Positions 1-8,909 are shown, counted from the first letter of the stretch. The stretch is DNA of 25,202 nucleotides from PWXP01 sp964487655 (GCA_964487655.1 CAZASB010000032.1:1-25202); one strand, 5' to 3'. Notes: generated from the sequence alone by a model not told the origin. Made by a program: numbers and translations.

Positions 1-13
1 AAAGGAAATCACC

Positions 14-3000
14 ATGGGTTTGAAACAGATTGTTGCCGTTGTTACTGGCTGTCTTTGGGCTTCCCTTGCGGTGACGCCGCTTTGCGCCGACGTGGTGTCG
101 TGGACGGCGGCGTTTGAGACGGAACCAGACGATGCACTCGTGCGGCGGCTTTCCGTAGCAAGTCCGGATGATCCGGCCGGGAAAGTGACACTCGAGCCAG
201 CAGTTCATCCCGTCGAGGGATGGCCCGCCGTCGTGATCCGCCCTGCCCCGCATAATCCAAACGACACGTCCCAGACACTTGGTCCAGTAACGCTTGCCAC
301 GTGGACCTTTCGTGGCGAAGGCGACCAGAACGCTGGCTACGGGCTGCTGAGACACAGCGAGGGCACTTGGTACGAATCCACTTTCTGGCAGGGTGGCGAG
401 ACCTGGCTGCGAGTGGGGAAGGACTGGCATCATCCGGGCGATAAGGTGCCCAGTGTCCGGCGGTTCACGGCGCCGCGCGATGGAACGGTGCGCATTACCG
501 GCCGTGTGTACAAGGCTCACCTGCAGGGCGACGGGGTTGGCCTGGCCATTCTGCACAACCGGCAGCAGGTGTGGCGCCATGAGTTGGCCGGAGACGACGG
601 CGCGGGCACGGAGCCGAACTTGGAACTGACGCTGAAGGCCGGAGACGCCGTTCGCTTCGTCGTCGACAAGCTTAGCGGCATCGCCTGCGACACGACGCAC
701 TGGGCCCCGGTGATTGCCTATTCCGACGGCGAGACCTTCCACGTCGGCGAGGCATTCGGCCAGAAACGGCAGGGGGCCGGCAACTGGTGGTACGAGGCAC
801 CCATGGGTGAAGATACCCAGGCGGCGGGTCTGCCGCGTTTGGTCTGGTTCGATGCCGATTGGGCTTTGCGCACCGCGGCCATGCCGGTCGGCGAACCGCT
901 GGTGCTCCGCGGCGATTCGGCCCAACCCGTGATCGTGCTGGCAGACGAGCGCGACGAGTCCGGCGTGGTGCTGGTCTTCGATGGAATCGACTCGTGGCAG
1001 TTTGAAGCAAGCCGGTCCGAGGCAGGCGATGTCTCGGTTGCGGTGAAGGGAGCCCTTCCCTTGCCAACCGTGACCTTGGGGGCCTACCGCGGCGCGTGGC
1101 GCGCCGGTTTCACGCTGGCGAGCCGGTGGATGGAAACCGCTGCGACGGCAGACGCTGCCGGGCCGGCGGCGACCGTTCCATGCGAGGAGCTGCGGCGACG
1201 GTTCGAGCCGATTGGTCTGGCGGAACTCGACTATTGGGCCATGATTCAGGAGGACTGGCGCCGGCAGGATGCTGCCGACGCAGCCAAACCGGAGACCTTT
1301 GCGGTTGCATTCGCCGGTCAATTCGAGAAGACGAAACACTTGTTAGACCATTTGCAGGCGGTGCATGGGCCGCGGTTCCTCGCCGAGGAAGGCGCGCGGC
1401 TCGCGGCGTTGGCGGCTGATACCGACGCGAATCCTTCCGCCCGCTATTTCCAGTTGCGACTAATGAAACGGTGTATCGCGCTGGCCAACCCGCTGATGGA
1501 CTTTGGAAAGCTGCTATTCGCCAAGCGCGTGCCCACCTCCTACAGCCATCTTGTCATGCAGCATTATGGATGGCGAGCGCGGCCGGGCGGCGGCCTGTTC
1601 ATCCTCGAAGAGCCGGGCCGTTCGCTCCGCGCCCGCGACATCCTGGACGGAAAGCTCGAAACCGGCAGCGTGCTGGAACCGCGACTTTCGTACGACGGGC
1701 GGCGGGTGGTCTTCTCGTACGTCGACTGCCCCGAAGGCCCCCTCGCGCCAACGGCGGTGAGCAACGACCAGGAGCCGTCGCAAAACTTCTACCATATCTG
1801 GGAAGTGAACGTCGACGCCGCGGGGCTGCGACAAATAACAAGCGATGCCTACGACGACCTGATGCCCTGCTATCTTCCGGACGGCGGCATCGCGTTTATG
1901 TCCACGCGGCGGAAGGGCTACGCACGCTGTTTCGGCGGCCAATTTAGCACGCGCTGGGATGTGTATACCCTCCACCGCATGGATGCCGACGGCTCCAACA
2001 TCCGCACGCTTTCCTACCACGACACGAACGAATGGTATCCGGCCGTCTCGCACACGGGGCATATTCTCTACTCGCGATGGGACTACATCGATCGCGACGC
2101 GGTGACGCACCAGAACCTCTGGGCATCCAGGCCGGACGGTACGAACCCGATTGCCGTATGGGGGAACGCCACGCCGAAACCGCACTGCACGTTCCAACCG
2201 CAACCCATCCCGGGGAGTCAGAAAATCATCTTCACGGCCTCGGCGCACCACTCGGTCACGGCCGGTTCCATTGCCATTGTGGACCCGACCGTAGCGGCTG
2301 ATGGCATGGAAGCGATCGAGCGTATCACGTCCGAGATACCCTTTCCCGAAGCGGAAAGCCGCGACATCCGCGAGTATTACGCCGCACCGTGGCCGCTTTC
2401 CGAGGATTTCTATCTGGTGGCCTACAGCCCATATCCACTGGTCTGGGAACCGGGCGCGAACAGGAAAGATGCGTTGGGCCTGTACCTGCTGGATCGATTC
2501 GGCAACCGCGAGTTAATCTACCGGGATCCGGAAATCGGCGCTACGAACCCGATTCCGCTCCGCGCGCGGCCGACGCCGCCCGTCCTGGCTAGCATGTTCG
2601 TCAAAGACGCGCCGCCGATGGGTACGATGGTGCTGGCCGACGTCTACCAAGGGTTGGGGGATATCCCGCGCGGATCGATCAAGCAACTCCGCATCGTCCA
2701 GATCTTTCCCAAGACGACCAACGTCGTCAATAGCCCGCCGATCGGCTTGGCCGGTGAAGAGAACGCTCGGGCCGTGTTGGGTACCGTGCCGGTTGAGCCG
2801 GACGGCTCGACCCATTTCACCGTACCGGCCGGGAAACTTCTAATGTTCCAGGCGTTGGACAAGGACGGCTTTGCCTATCAGACGATGCGTTCGGTCACCT
2901 ACGTCCAGCCGGGCGAGCACACCTCCTGCGTGGGCTGTCATGAACAGAAGACGACCGCGCCGACTCGTCCGCACCAGGCTTTGCTCGCGTTTGGGCAGGG

Positions 3001-3439
3001 ACCGTCCTCCATTGATGCAGGGAACTGGGGCGGCCGGCCATTCAGCTATACCGAAGTGGTGCAGCCCGTGCTGGACCAACACTGCGTACGCTGTCATGGC
3101 GGCGAGAAGACCGAGGCGGAACTCGCATTGACTGGCGAGCCAGCCGGACCATTTAACCGCTCTTATGTCAGTCTCATGACCAAGAAGGACCTCGTGCCAC
3201 GTTTTGCGGAGCGCAACCAGGTGCAGATGACGCCGCCCGGCGGCGAGATGGGCGCCCTGGGGAGCCGGTTGATGAAACTGCTGCGCTCGGGCCACGAAGA
3301 CGTTGTGCTAAGCGACGAGGAACTCCGCCGGCTGGCCCTTTGGATCGACCTGAACGCCATCTTCTACGGGGTCAACCTGCCGGAAGACCAGGCTCGCATG
3401 ATTCGCGGCGAGGTCGTGGAGATGCCGGAGATACAATAG
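14..3439 (+). CDS. HzsA-related secreted di-haem c-type protein
   Basis: The 1141-residue product starts with a signal peptide (hydrophobic core about residues 5-22, cleavage probably after LCA), so it is exported. An AAGGAAA ribosome site lies just upstream, which fixes the start. Residues about 90-250 look like a beta-sandwich, possibly carbohydrate-binding. Residues about 555-730 contain repeated TolB/PD40-like propeller blades, such as LSYDGRRVVFSYVDCPEG and CYLPDGGIAFMSTRR. The C-terminal third has two c-type haem sites, C972-x-x-C975-H976 (CVGCH) and C1024-x-x-C1027-H1028 (CVRCH). This layout matches the planctomycete family named for the middle domain of hydrazine synthase alpha (family assignment from memory). 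It does not show anammox: no HzsB or HzsC genes lie nearby, and relatives occur widely in non-anammox planctomycetes. A role in periplasmic electron transfer or oxidation is inference. The gene begins only 14 bases into the window, so its upstream context is unknown. Confidence 0.8.
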   Translation: MGLKQIVAVVTGCLWASLAVTPLCADVVSWTAAFETEPDDALVRRLSVASPDDPAGKVTLEPAVHPVEGWPAVVIRPAPHNPNDTSQTLGPVTLATWTFRGEGDQNAGYGLLRHSEGTWYESTFWQGGETWLRVGKDWHHPGDKVPSVRRFTAPRDGTVRITGRVYKAHLQGDGVGLAILHNRQQVWRHELAGDDGAGTEPNLELTLKAGDAVRFVVDKLSGIACDTTHWAPVIAYSDGETFHVGEAFGQKRQGAGNWWYEAPMGEDTQAAGLPRLVWFDADWALRTAAMPVGEPLVLRGDSAQPVIVLADERDESGVVLVFDGIDSWQFEASRSEAGDVSVAVKGALPLPTVTLGAYRGAWRAGFTLASRWMETAATADAAGPAATVPCEELRRRFEPIGLAELDYWAMIQEDWRRQDAADAAKPETFAVAFAGQFEKTKHLLDHLQAVHGPRFLAEEGARLAALAADTDANPSARYFQLRLMKRCIALANPLMDFGKLLFAKRVPTSYSHLVMQHYGWRARPGGGLFILEEPGRSLRARDILDGKLETGSVLEPRLSYDGRRVVFSYVDCPEGPLAPTAVSNDQEPSQNFYHIWEVNVDAAGLRQITSDAYDDLMPCYLPDGGIAFMSTRRKGYARCFGGQFSTRWDVYTLHRMDADGSNIRTLSYHDTNEWYPAVSHTGHILYSRWDYIDRDAVTHQNLWASRPDGTNPIAVWGNATPKPHCTFQPQPIPGSQKIIFTASAHHSVTAGSIAIVDPTVAADGMEAIERITSEIPFPEAESRDIREYYAAPWPLSEDFYLVAYSPYPLVWEPGANRKDALGLYLLDRFGNRELIYRDPEIGATNPIPLRARPTPPVLASMFVKDAPPMGTMVLADVYQGLGDIPRGSIKQLRIVQIFPKTTNVVNSPPIGLAGEENARAVLGTVPVEPDGSTHFTVPAGKLLMFQALDKDGFAYQTMRSVTYVQPGEHTSCVGCHEQKTTAPTRPHQALLAFGQGPSSIDAGNWGGRPFSYTEVVQPVLDQHCVRCHGGEKTEAELALTGEPAGPFNRSYVSLMTKKDLVPRFAERNQVQMTPPGGEMGALGSRLMKLLRSGHEDVVLSDEELRRLALWIDLNAIFYGVNLPEDQARMIRGEVVEMPEIQ

Positions 3440-3457
3440 TCCAGCTTTCGCACACCC

Positions 3458-3904
3458 CTAATCGCCGCATTCCAGCCACGCCAAGTCGGCAAGATCCTTC
3501 GGTCGGCCGGAAGCCCGCTTGTTGACAATCAAATCCTCGCGGCCGAGGGCGTACAGTCGCAGCCCATCCACTTCGATCGTGTGGCGTCGAGCCCAGGCAT
3601 CTTCAAAGCCGACGCCGGAAATGGAGGTGAGCAGATCGATCCGACGAGGTGCGACCCCCACCTGGAAGACGACATCCGGCTCCGTGAAGTCGGCCTTCGT
3701 TACTTGTGACATTGGCGCCCGAAACGCCCGCAGCGCTTCCCAGACTCGCTCGGCGTTTTCAGGGGTGGGGCGAACCCACAGGTCGATGTCGCCGGTCGCA
3801 CGGGGATAGCCGTGCGCGGCAAGAGCGTAAGCACCGATCACCAGGAACTCAGCGCCTGCGTCGTTCAACGCGGACAACATGTCGCGGAAGTCGTTGTTCA
3901 ACAA
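3458..3904 (-). CDS. nucleotidyltransferase, AbiEii/MNT-like superfamily
   Basis: The 148-residue cytoplasmic protein has the DNA polymerase beta-type nucleotidyltransferase core. There is a G-x-YALAAHG motif at residues 24-32, then GDIDLWV with D39 and D41, and a third acidic position in RRIDLL (D90). Near the C-terminus, LGREDLIVNKRASGRPKDLADL is typical of stand-alone AbiEii/DUF6036-type enzymes. The chosen start is a TTG preceded by GGGAGAA on the minus strand. It overlaps the end of the upstream small gene by 56 bp in another frame, so the two are probably translationally coupled. Related nucleotidyltransferases act as toxins or modify tRNA or proteins; which applies here cannot be seen. 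The family call is solid, the substrate unknown. Confidence 0.8.
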   Translation of the reverse strand: MLNNDFRDMLSALNDAGAEFLVIGAYALAAHGYPRATGDIDLWVRPTPENAERVWEALRAFRAPMSQVTKADFTEPDVVFQVGVAPRRIDLLTSISGVGFEDAWARRHTIEVDGLRLYALGREDLIVNKRASGRPKDLADLAWLECGD

Positions 3905-4061
3905 CGGGTTCTCCCATGAAGGCCCATGCGTCGAGCGCCAATTGCCACATCACGCCGATTCTCTCGGCGGGGGTTGCGTCACGAAAGTCGTCCCGCCCCC
4001 CCTCGTCGCAGAGCCGTATCCTACGGATTTGCTTGGTCCGGTCGTCGCGGTCGTCGAGCAT
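3849..4061 (-). CDS. small conserved protein paired with nucleotidyltransferase
   Basis: A 70-residue soluble protein beginning MLDDRDDRTKQIR. The frame stays open upstream to 4190, but that part (PSSPKTDPGKVPDTF...) overlaps repeat-like sequence and has no visible ribosome site, so the ATG at 4061 is preferred. The C-terminal half (TPAERIGVMWQLALDAWAF, then GEPVVEQRLPRHVVRV) resembles a small family that I recall sitting directly before nucleotidyltransferase genes in planctomycetes and other bacteria. No function is known to me. The 56-bp overlap with the nucleotidyltransferase suggests a two-gene unit, possibly toxin-antitoxin-like, with this protein as partner or regulator (inference). 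There is no recognisable DNA-binding motif. Confidence 0.65.
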   Translation of the reverse strand: MLDDRDDRTKQIRRIRLCDEGGRDDFRDATPAERIGVMWQLALDAWAFMGEPVVEQRLPRHVVRVERRRR

Positions 4062-4134
4062 GGTAACGCCAGTATACCGAAGCCGCACGCGAGCGACAAG
4101 TCCCGCCGCAACCCGCTCCGGCCGCTCGGGTAAA

Positions 4135-4645
4135 TTAAAGGTGTCCGGTACTTTTCCTGGGTCGGTCTTGGGGCTTGATGGTTGATTCAAGCTTCAGCTT
4201 GGCAACGGCGCGTCTTACCCAGTCGGGCTGGCCGAGCGGGGCACCGCGACGGATGCTGTTGCTGATCCTGTCCTGGTCTGCAACGGCCAGCTTGCGGCCC
4301 ACCAGTTGCGTCCAGTTTTGGGAAACAACCAGCGGGCCGTCGCTTAGGGCGAAGGGTTTTTCCAACCCCTTGCGGGCGGCGAAACTCGACCAGGGATAGT
4401 CGCCCGGCCGCTCCACAATCGTCGCACGCAAGGGGTTGGCTTCAATATATCGCAACACGGTCAGGTAATGTTCGTCGTTTTGGGTGGGAAAACTCTTGTA
4501 GCGGCCCTGGTAGAGATGGCCGATGCCGACCGTGCCGTGCGAGGCGTGGTATCGCTGGGTGTGCGTAAGCGTAATCCATCGCATATAGTCTGAAAGATCG
4601 GAAAGGAAACACACAACCGAGACGACAGTGGTACCGGTCGGGCAT
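4135..4645 (-). pseudogene. REP-associated Y1 (IS200-like) transposase remnant
   Basis: The minus strand encodes the C-terminal two thirds of a REP-associated tyrosine transposase (RAYT, Y1_Tnp superfamily). Diagnostic blocks are YMRWITLTHTQRY, then HLYQGRYKSFPTQNDEHYL, then RYIEANPLRATIVERPGDY followed by PWSS. Upstream the frame runs into unrelated residues. The expected metal-binding HUH motif (usual form MPNHWH) is missing from this frame. A degraded look-alike, MPDRYHC, occurs in another frame at about 4645, which suggests a frameshift plus decay of the N-terminal part. The gene is therefore almost certainly dead. The GGTGTCCGGTACTTTT sequence at its 3' end (about 4140) resembles a motif I recall beside such transposases. 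Confidence 0.75.
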
Positions 4646-4851
4646 CGTACCCCACGCCAAATTGACGTCCTGATTGAATACCGCGGATGCAAGAGCTATA
4701 CTCGTTGCGTGGCGGGAACCGCGTTTTGCCCTGGCGCGGGCCGATGTAGGTTCCGCAAAGCCGAGCGAGACTTGGCATGCCGCTCGGCTCGCGGCGTTTA
4801 GACACAAGGAGATAGCCAGGGACAACCGCACGCCAGAATAGGATCGGTCAG

Positions 4852-5258
4852 ATGAAACGAACCGTTTTTTTCCGAGTACTCGTGGCAATCCCCTGTGCGA
4901 TTGTCTGTTTCTTTTCCCGTGCCCCAGCCGAGCAGGCGATCGGATCGAACTTGTATCCACGGACCATCGTTGCGTTCGGCGGTTCGATGACCGCGGCGCG
5001 GGGCAAGCTCAGCAAGCCTACGGCCGCCAGCCGGGAAAGTCGGTCGGCAATCTCCTGGCCGACGGCATGCATCCCAACGCCGCGAGGCAACTCGTGCTGA
5101 CCGATCTGCTCCTATCGATGTTGGGCGAACCTCCCATGGCGCGCAGCGGCCCCGACGTACAGATTCATCCCCGGGCCGCCGACTGCACCCACGACGTCCC
5201 GATCTCCGAACGCGACCTTTTCCCCAAAACGCCTACCCAAACCAAAGCCAAACCATGA
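4852..5258 (+). pseudogene. SGNH/GDSL esterase remnant, central part deleted
   Basis: The first frame (from ATG 4852) encodes a signal peptide followed by TIVAFGGSMTAARGKL. This matches block I of SGNH hydrolases (usually GDS), with the Asp replaced by Gly. From about 5001 the similarity continues in a different frame: NLLADGMHPNAARQLVLTDL, the C-terminal DxxHP block with the catalytic Asp-His pair. The roughly 100-150 residues normally between these blocks, including the GxND block, are absent. The gene has lost its middle and its frame, so no active enzyme is expected. The second frame ends with TGA at 5256-5258, which overlaps the ATG of the next gene (ATGA). An intact but different SGNH gene lies at 14729-15868. 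Confidence 0.7.
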
Positions 5259-7540
5259 AAACACCGCTTCTGCTGCTATCCGTCGTCCTTTCCGCCAGCG
5301 CCCTCTTTGCACGCGAGCCAACGTGGATTTTCAACAACGGGCCGGATGCGAAGCTGATCTCGCTCGGACAGGGGCAACTCCTCCACGAAGTCGGCTTGAC
5401 GAAGCTCATTCCGACTGGAACCGACCTCACCCTGACCGCGCCGATGGGCGCCGACGACGCTTTCCCCGCCGACGGGCGGCCGTTCTTCGCCCTTCGCTAT
5501 AAGTACAAGACGACCATCACGCAGGCAGGCCTGTTCTTCACGACCGATACGCTGCCGACTCTTTCGGACAAGAGCTACTCTTCGTTTCCCGTCGTCGGGG
5601 ATAATACATGGCAAACAGCCATTGTCGATATGCGTTCGTTCGGCCATGGGAACTGGACCGGTACGATTACCTCGTTCCGGCTCGATCCGACCAATCCGAG
5701 CGATACGGAATCCGTCTATCAAATATCCCGCCTCGGATTCTTCCCGTCCGAAGCGGAGGCTCAACGTTTTCTCGAAACGGCCGTTGATGCCCCCGACTAC
5801 TCGGAGCCAACGCAATTCGTCGTGCCGCTTGCCCGAGTTCTGGTCCCCGGCGGATGCCTGTCCGACGGATTCGATCGGGCCGACTTCACGCTCCAGTCCA
5901 CGGCCATCGACAATCCGTCCGAAACGACTGTCGTCCGGTTCCAACCGAAAGGAGCAACGGGCGATGAGTCCGTTGTCCCCCTCTGCCAAACGAACCGTTG
6001 CGGGTTTACCCACTTCGTCGCTAGGAAACCGGGGGAATACCGTCTGGTAAATCGCGACGTTCGCTTCGATGATATCGCCAACCTGGAGGCAAACACCCGG
6101 CTGGCCATTCGATTTGTCGTTGCGCGGCAATTACTCGACGGGGTGGAAGAGGGCAAGTTCCATCCGAACGATTCGCTATCTGATGCCCACTGGAACGAGG
6201 CGGTCGAGGCGCTGGCCGAGTATGGCATCGATCTCACAACGCAGGCCAAGCCGGCAACACGCGCCGAAGGGGCCGTCGCTCTGATGGCGGCCGTTCAAAC
6301 CCTGCTGGGAACCGCCATCGAGTCGCCCTATACAAACGAATACCTGACCCGCGACCGCATTCGCATCGGGGCGTGGGTCAATCCGCGGCAGGAGGCGGTC
6401 GAAAAAGACTTCATTAAAACATACAGCTCTGGCGGATTCGACTGGATCATCGCTCACGGCGCCCTGGCCAGTTTGGACAACCGGGAAATGCTGCTCAAGG
6501 ACTGCGACCGGTTCGGCGTGGAACTGATCCTGGGCGATGGCGCGTACAAGAACCCTGCCGTGGCGACCGCCGAGTACTTCGACCACCCGTGTTTCGCAGG
6601 GACCTACGTTACCGACGAGCCGGGAACCGACCAGTACGACAAGCTGGCCGAGATCTGCAATGCGTACTACAAGGAAACGGGCGGCAAGCTGCCGTACATC
6701 AACCTGCTGCCCATGTACGCCAACGCGGCGCAGTTGAAATACGGGGCCGGCGCCGCCGCCATCGAGTATTACGACGCCGATCCCGACCTGTACAAAAAAC
6801 ACTGCGACTCGTTCTGCGAGAAGTTCGACGCGCCGTACATTTGCACCGACATCTATCCGCTCAACTGGGTTAAGGGCAAGCGAACCACGTACAAGGATTA
6901 TTGCGAGTCGATCAACGTCATTGCCACTTCGGCCCGAGAGCACGGCAAGGATTTCTGGTGCTGCATCCAGACCTTCGCCTGGGTGCCCAGCAAGCGGACC
7001 CCGACGGAATCGGAGTTCCGCTGGCAGTCGTACTGCATGTTGTCGTTCGGCTGCAAGGGGCTGCTCTGCTGGACCTACGCAGGCTACACGCCGGAGAGCC
7101 CATCGCTCATTACGATCGATGGAAAGCGGACCAACGCTTGGTACGACGCCGCGACGGTATTCAAGGAAGTCCGTCACATTTCCGATGCCTTCGTTCGCTA
7201 CAAGAACCTCGGCGCGATGGCCCACAACTCGACCGACGACACGCCGTATCTCAAGTTCAGCAACCCGGTCCAAACCTTTCCGACCATCGAGCGGATCCAG
7301 TGCGGCGACCCGCTGCTGATCGGCTGTTTTGCCGCGAAGGACGGTCCCGGAACCGCCTTCACGCTGGTCAACATGAGCGAGTTGGAGTCGCTCAAGACGG
7401 CGCACGTCAAGCTCAAGCTGGCCGGCGCAACCATCACCGCTTGGCCCCGAGGTCAGCGCACCATATTGATCCCCGACGCCGATGGCTTCCATCACCTCGC
7501 ACTTCCACCGGGCGAGGGCGTGTTCGTGGAGGTAGAGTAA
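5255..7540 (+). CDS. secreted glycoside-hydrolase-like TIM-barrel protein with SLH-like segment
   Basis: The 761-residue product starts with a signal peptide (MKTPLLLLSVVLSASALFA). Residues about 20-270 look like beta-sandwich modules. Residues about 275-350 resemble one or two S-layer-homology units (RFVVARQLLDGVEEGKFHPN, then a second helical half ending RAEGAVALMAAV). From about residue 365 there is a probable (beta/alpha)8 barrel: IRIGAWVNP, FDWIIAHGALASLDN, then GTYVTDEPG with D454-E455 as candidate acid/base, CTDIYPLNW, and LLCWTYAGYTP. This pattern fits glycosidases of the GH42/GH35 clan in a general way, but I cannot name a family. There is no Shine-Dalgarno sequence before the ATG, which overlaps the stop of the SGNH remnant, so translation may depend on coupling to that frame. 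Role (inferred): extracellular or cell-surface glycan cleavage. Confidence 0.6.
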   Translation: MKTPLLLLSVVLSASALFAREPTWIFNNGPDAKLISLGQGQLLHEVGLTKLIPTGTDLTLTAPMGADDAFPADGRPFFALRYKYKTTITQAGLFFTTDTLPTLSDKSYSSFPVVGDNTWQTAIVDMRSFGHGNWTGTITSFRLDPTNPSDTESVYQISRLGFFPSEAEAQRFLETAVDAPDYSEPTQFVVPLARVLVPGGCLSDGFDRADFTLQSTAIDNPSETTVVRFQPKGATGDESVVPLCQTNRCGFTHFVARKPGEYRLVNRDVRFDDIANLEANTRLAIRFVVARQLLDGVEEGKFHPNDSLSDAHWNEAVEALAEYGIDLTTQAKPATRAEGAVALMAAVQTLLGTAIESPYTNEYLTRDRIRIGAWVNPRQEAVEKDFIKTYSSGGFDWIIAHGALASLDNREMLLKDCDRFGVELILGDGAYKNPAVATAEYFDHPCFAGTYVTDEPGTDQYDKLAEICNAYYKETGGKLPYINLLPMYANAAQLKYGAGAAAIEYYDADPDLYKKHCDSFCEKFDAPYICTDIYPLNWVKGKRTTYKDYCESINVIATSAREHGKDFWCCIQTFAWVPSKRTPTESEFRWQSYCMLSFGCKGLLCWTYAGYTPESPSLITIDGKRTNAWYDAATVFKEVRHISDAFVRYKNLGAMAHNSTDDTPYLKFSNPVQTFPTIERIQCGDPLLIGCFAAKDGPGTAFTLVNMSELESLKTAHVKLKLAGATITAWPRGQRTILIPDADGFHHLALPPGEGVFVEVE

Positions 7541-7667
7541 TAAGATTGCGACCCAGGGTTGCGCGGCGTTCGCTCCTCACGTTACTCCACTCCGGGCTAA
7601 TATAGGGCCGTGCCTTTCGCACGGAACTCACACGGATGCTTGCTCTGTTCCGTTCCTCAGTTTCGAT
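7541..7667. repeat. convergent intergenic spacer with hairpin
   Basis: This short spacer separates the convergent glycosidase-like and deacetylase-like genes. It contains a perfect 6-bp hairpin, CCGTGC (7608-7613), loop CTTTC, GCACGG (7619-7624). No run of T follows, so it is a weak terminator candidate. The surrounding text (CCCAGGGTTGCGCGGC ... GGGCTAATATAGGG) resembles dispersed repeat debris I recall from planctomycete genomes. Confidence 0.35.
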
Positions 7668-8909
7668 TCATTGTTGCCGATCGACCCGTGCGTGCTCCGC
7701 AACATAGCGATAGCAGTGGAGCCAACCGTTTGCCACGTACCATACGTCCTTGCGCCGGGCCACATGCCCCAGGTGTTGGATCAGGCTCGATCCCTCGATG
7801 CCTTCGACAGGCGGTCGCGTGTCGTGAATGACGCTGTTCTGGTAGCGGTCCGGGTGCCACATCGCATAGAAAATCTGTCCAGCCCGATACGCCTCGTCGA
7901 AGGCCGCGTCGAGGGCCTCAACGTCCTTGCGGTAGTAGCGCCCGGCCGGCTTGCTGCCCTGGAACACCGCGTCGTAGGCCTTGTAGCTCAACCCGCCGAT
8001 GCCGTAAAAACGATGCTCGGCGTTCCACGGGGCGTAGTCAACGCTCGCCGGGTTGTCGTGGGAGTTGTAGCCGCGAACGAGAACGAACTGTCCCGCGCTG
8101 GTGGCCAGGACCGAGTCGTCGTAATAACCGCAGGTCAAAATGTGCTCGAAAATATATTGCCCCCAGGGGATATTCCGCAATCTGGCGAGAAGCTCGTCCC
8201 GGCAGCCGAGGATTTCGTCACGGTAACCACGTACCTGGTAGGCCGCCGCCTTGCACGGATGCGTCTGGGCGTGAACGGCCGGCTCCCAGCTAAAATCATT
8301 CCGATCGAGTTCGGTCTGCAGTGTTTGCCAAAAGGCATCGCCGCCCGCGCCGCGCGTGTTGATGGCAATCGATACCGGCAGATTAAACGACCGGCACACG
8401 GCCAGGGCCGCCTGATAGGCGTCGGACTGGTCGTCGTCGGCGCCTTTCCAAGGCGATCCGGGGTTCGTCTTCTCCCGAAGGCCCCAGTTGTCGATGGAAA
8501 GCGTGTAGACGGCCTTTCGCGCGTCGTAATAACGGGCGATTTCGACGAACTCCACCTGCTCGACGCCGGAGAACGTCAGGTCGATGGTCGGGCACGACTT
8601 GAAGCCAACCGACACATAGACCCTCTTCGCCTCGGGATCGACGCGAAAGCCCTCGACGCCGTTGAACGACTCGTCGAGCGATTTCAATTCGAGTGGCGTC
8701 CAGGAGTCGCCTGCCCCATCCCGCCGGCTGACGTTCAACGGCTCCGCCGTGCTGGAAAGCTGAAACACATAGGTCGCCGGATATCGCCATCCGAACTGGC
8801 GCCACGTATCGCCGTCGATCGAGATGCGGAAGGACGGATTGGCCGCCTGGCCGGCGTCGGTGGCCGCCACGGCCGCCAGGCAAAGGATCGCTGATACCAA
8901 TCGGGGCAT
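7668..8909 (-). CDS. secreted polysaccharide deacetylase-like protein
   Basis: A 413-residue product with a signal peptide (MPRLVSAILCLAAVAATDAGQA). The start at 8909 is preferred because an AGAGG ribosome site lies just before it; the frame is open further upstream without support. Residues about 25-130 form a beta-rich N-terminal region. The remainder has features of the NodB/polysaccharide-deacetylase fold: TLSIDNWG with D140 as candidate catalytic or metal Asp, and H213-A-Q-T-H217-P as the metal-binding HxxxH pair. The C-terminal part (YAMWHPDRY, DVWYVANGWLHCYRYV) matches the closing barrel segments of such proteins. Likely role (inferred): removal of acyl groups from a sugar polymer outside the cytoplasm. 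It is divergent from the oxidoreductase gene at 9147, with 237 bp between them. Confidence 0.65.
   Translation of the reverse strand: MPRLVSAILCLAAVAATDAGQAANPSFRISIDGDTWRQFGWRYPATYVFQLSSTAEPLNVSRRDGAGDSWTPLELKSLDESFNGVEGFRVDPEAKRVYVSVGFKSCPTIDLTFSGVEQVEFVEIARYYDARKAVYTLSIDNWGLREKTNPGSPWKGADDDQSDAYQAALAVCRSFNLPVSIAINTRGAGGDAFWQTLQTELDRNDFSWEPAVHAQTHPCKAAAYQVRGYRDEILGCRDELLARLRNIPWGQYIFEHILTCGYYDDSVLATSAGQFVLVRGYNSHDNPASVDYAPWNAEHRFYGIGGLSYKAYDAVFQGSKPAGRYYRKDVEALDAAFDEAYRAGQIFYAMWHPDRYQNSVIHDTRPPVEGIEGSSLIQHLGHVARRKDVWYVANGWLHCYRYVAEHARVDRQQ

Noticed and set aside
6176..7495. Long antisense reading frame opposite the glycosidase-like gene
   Set aside because: A shadow of GC-rich codon bias; no domain features and no ribosome site.
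7671..8894. Long plus-strand frame opposite the deacetylase-like gene
   Set aside because: The minus strand carries a signal peptide and recognisable motifs; the plus frame does not.
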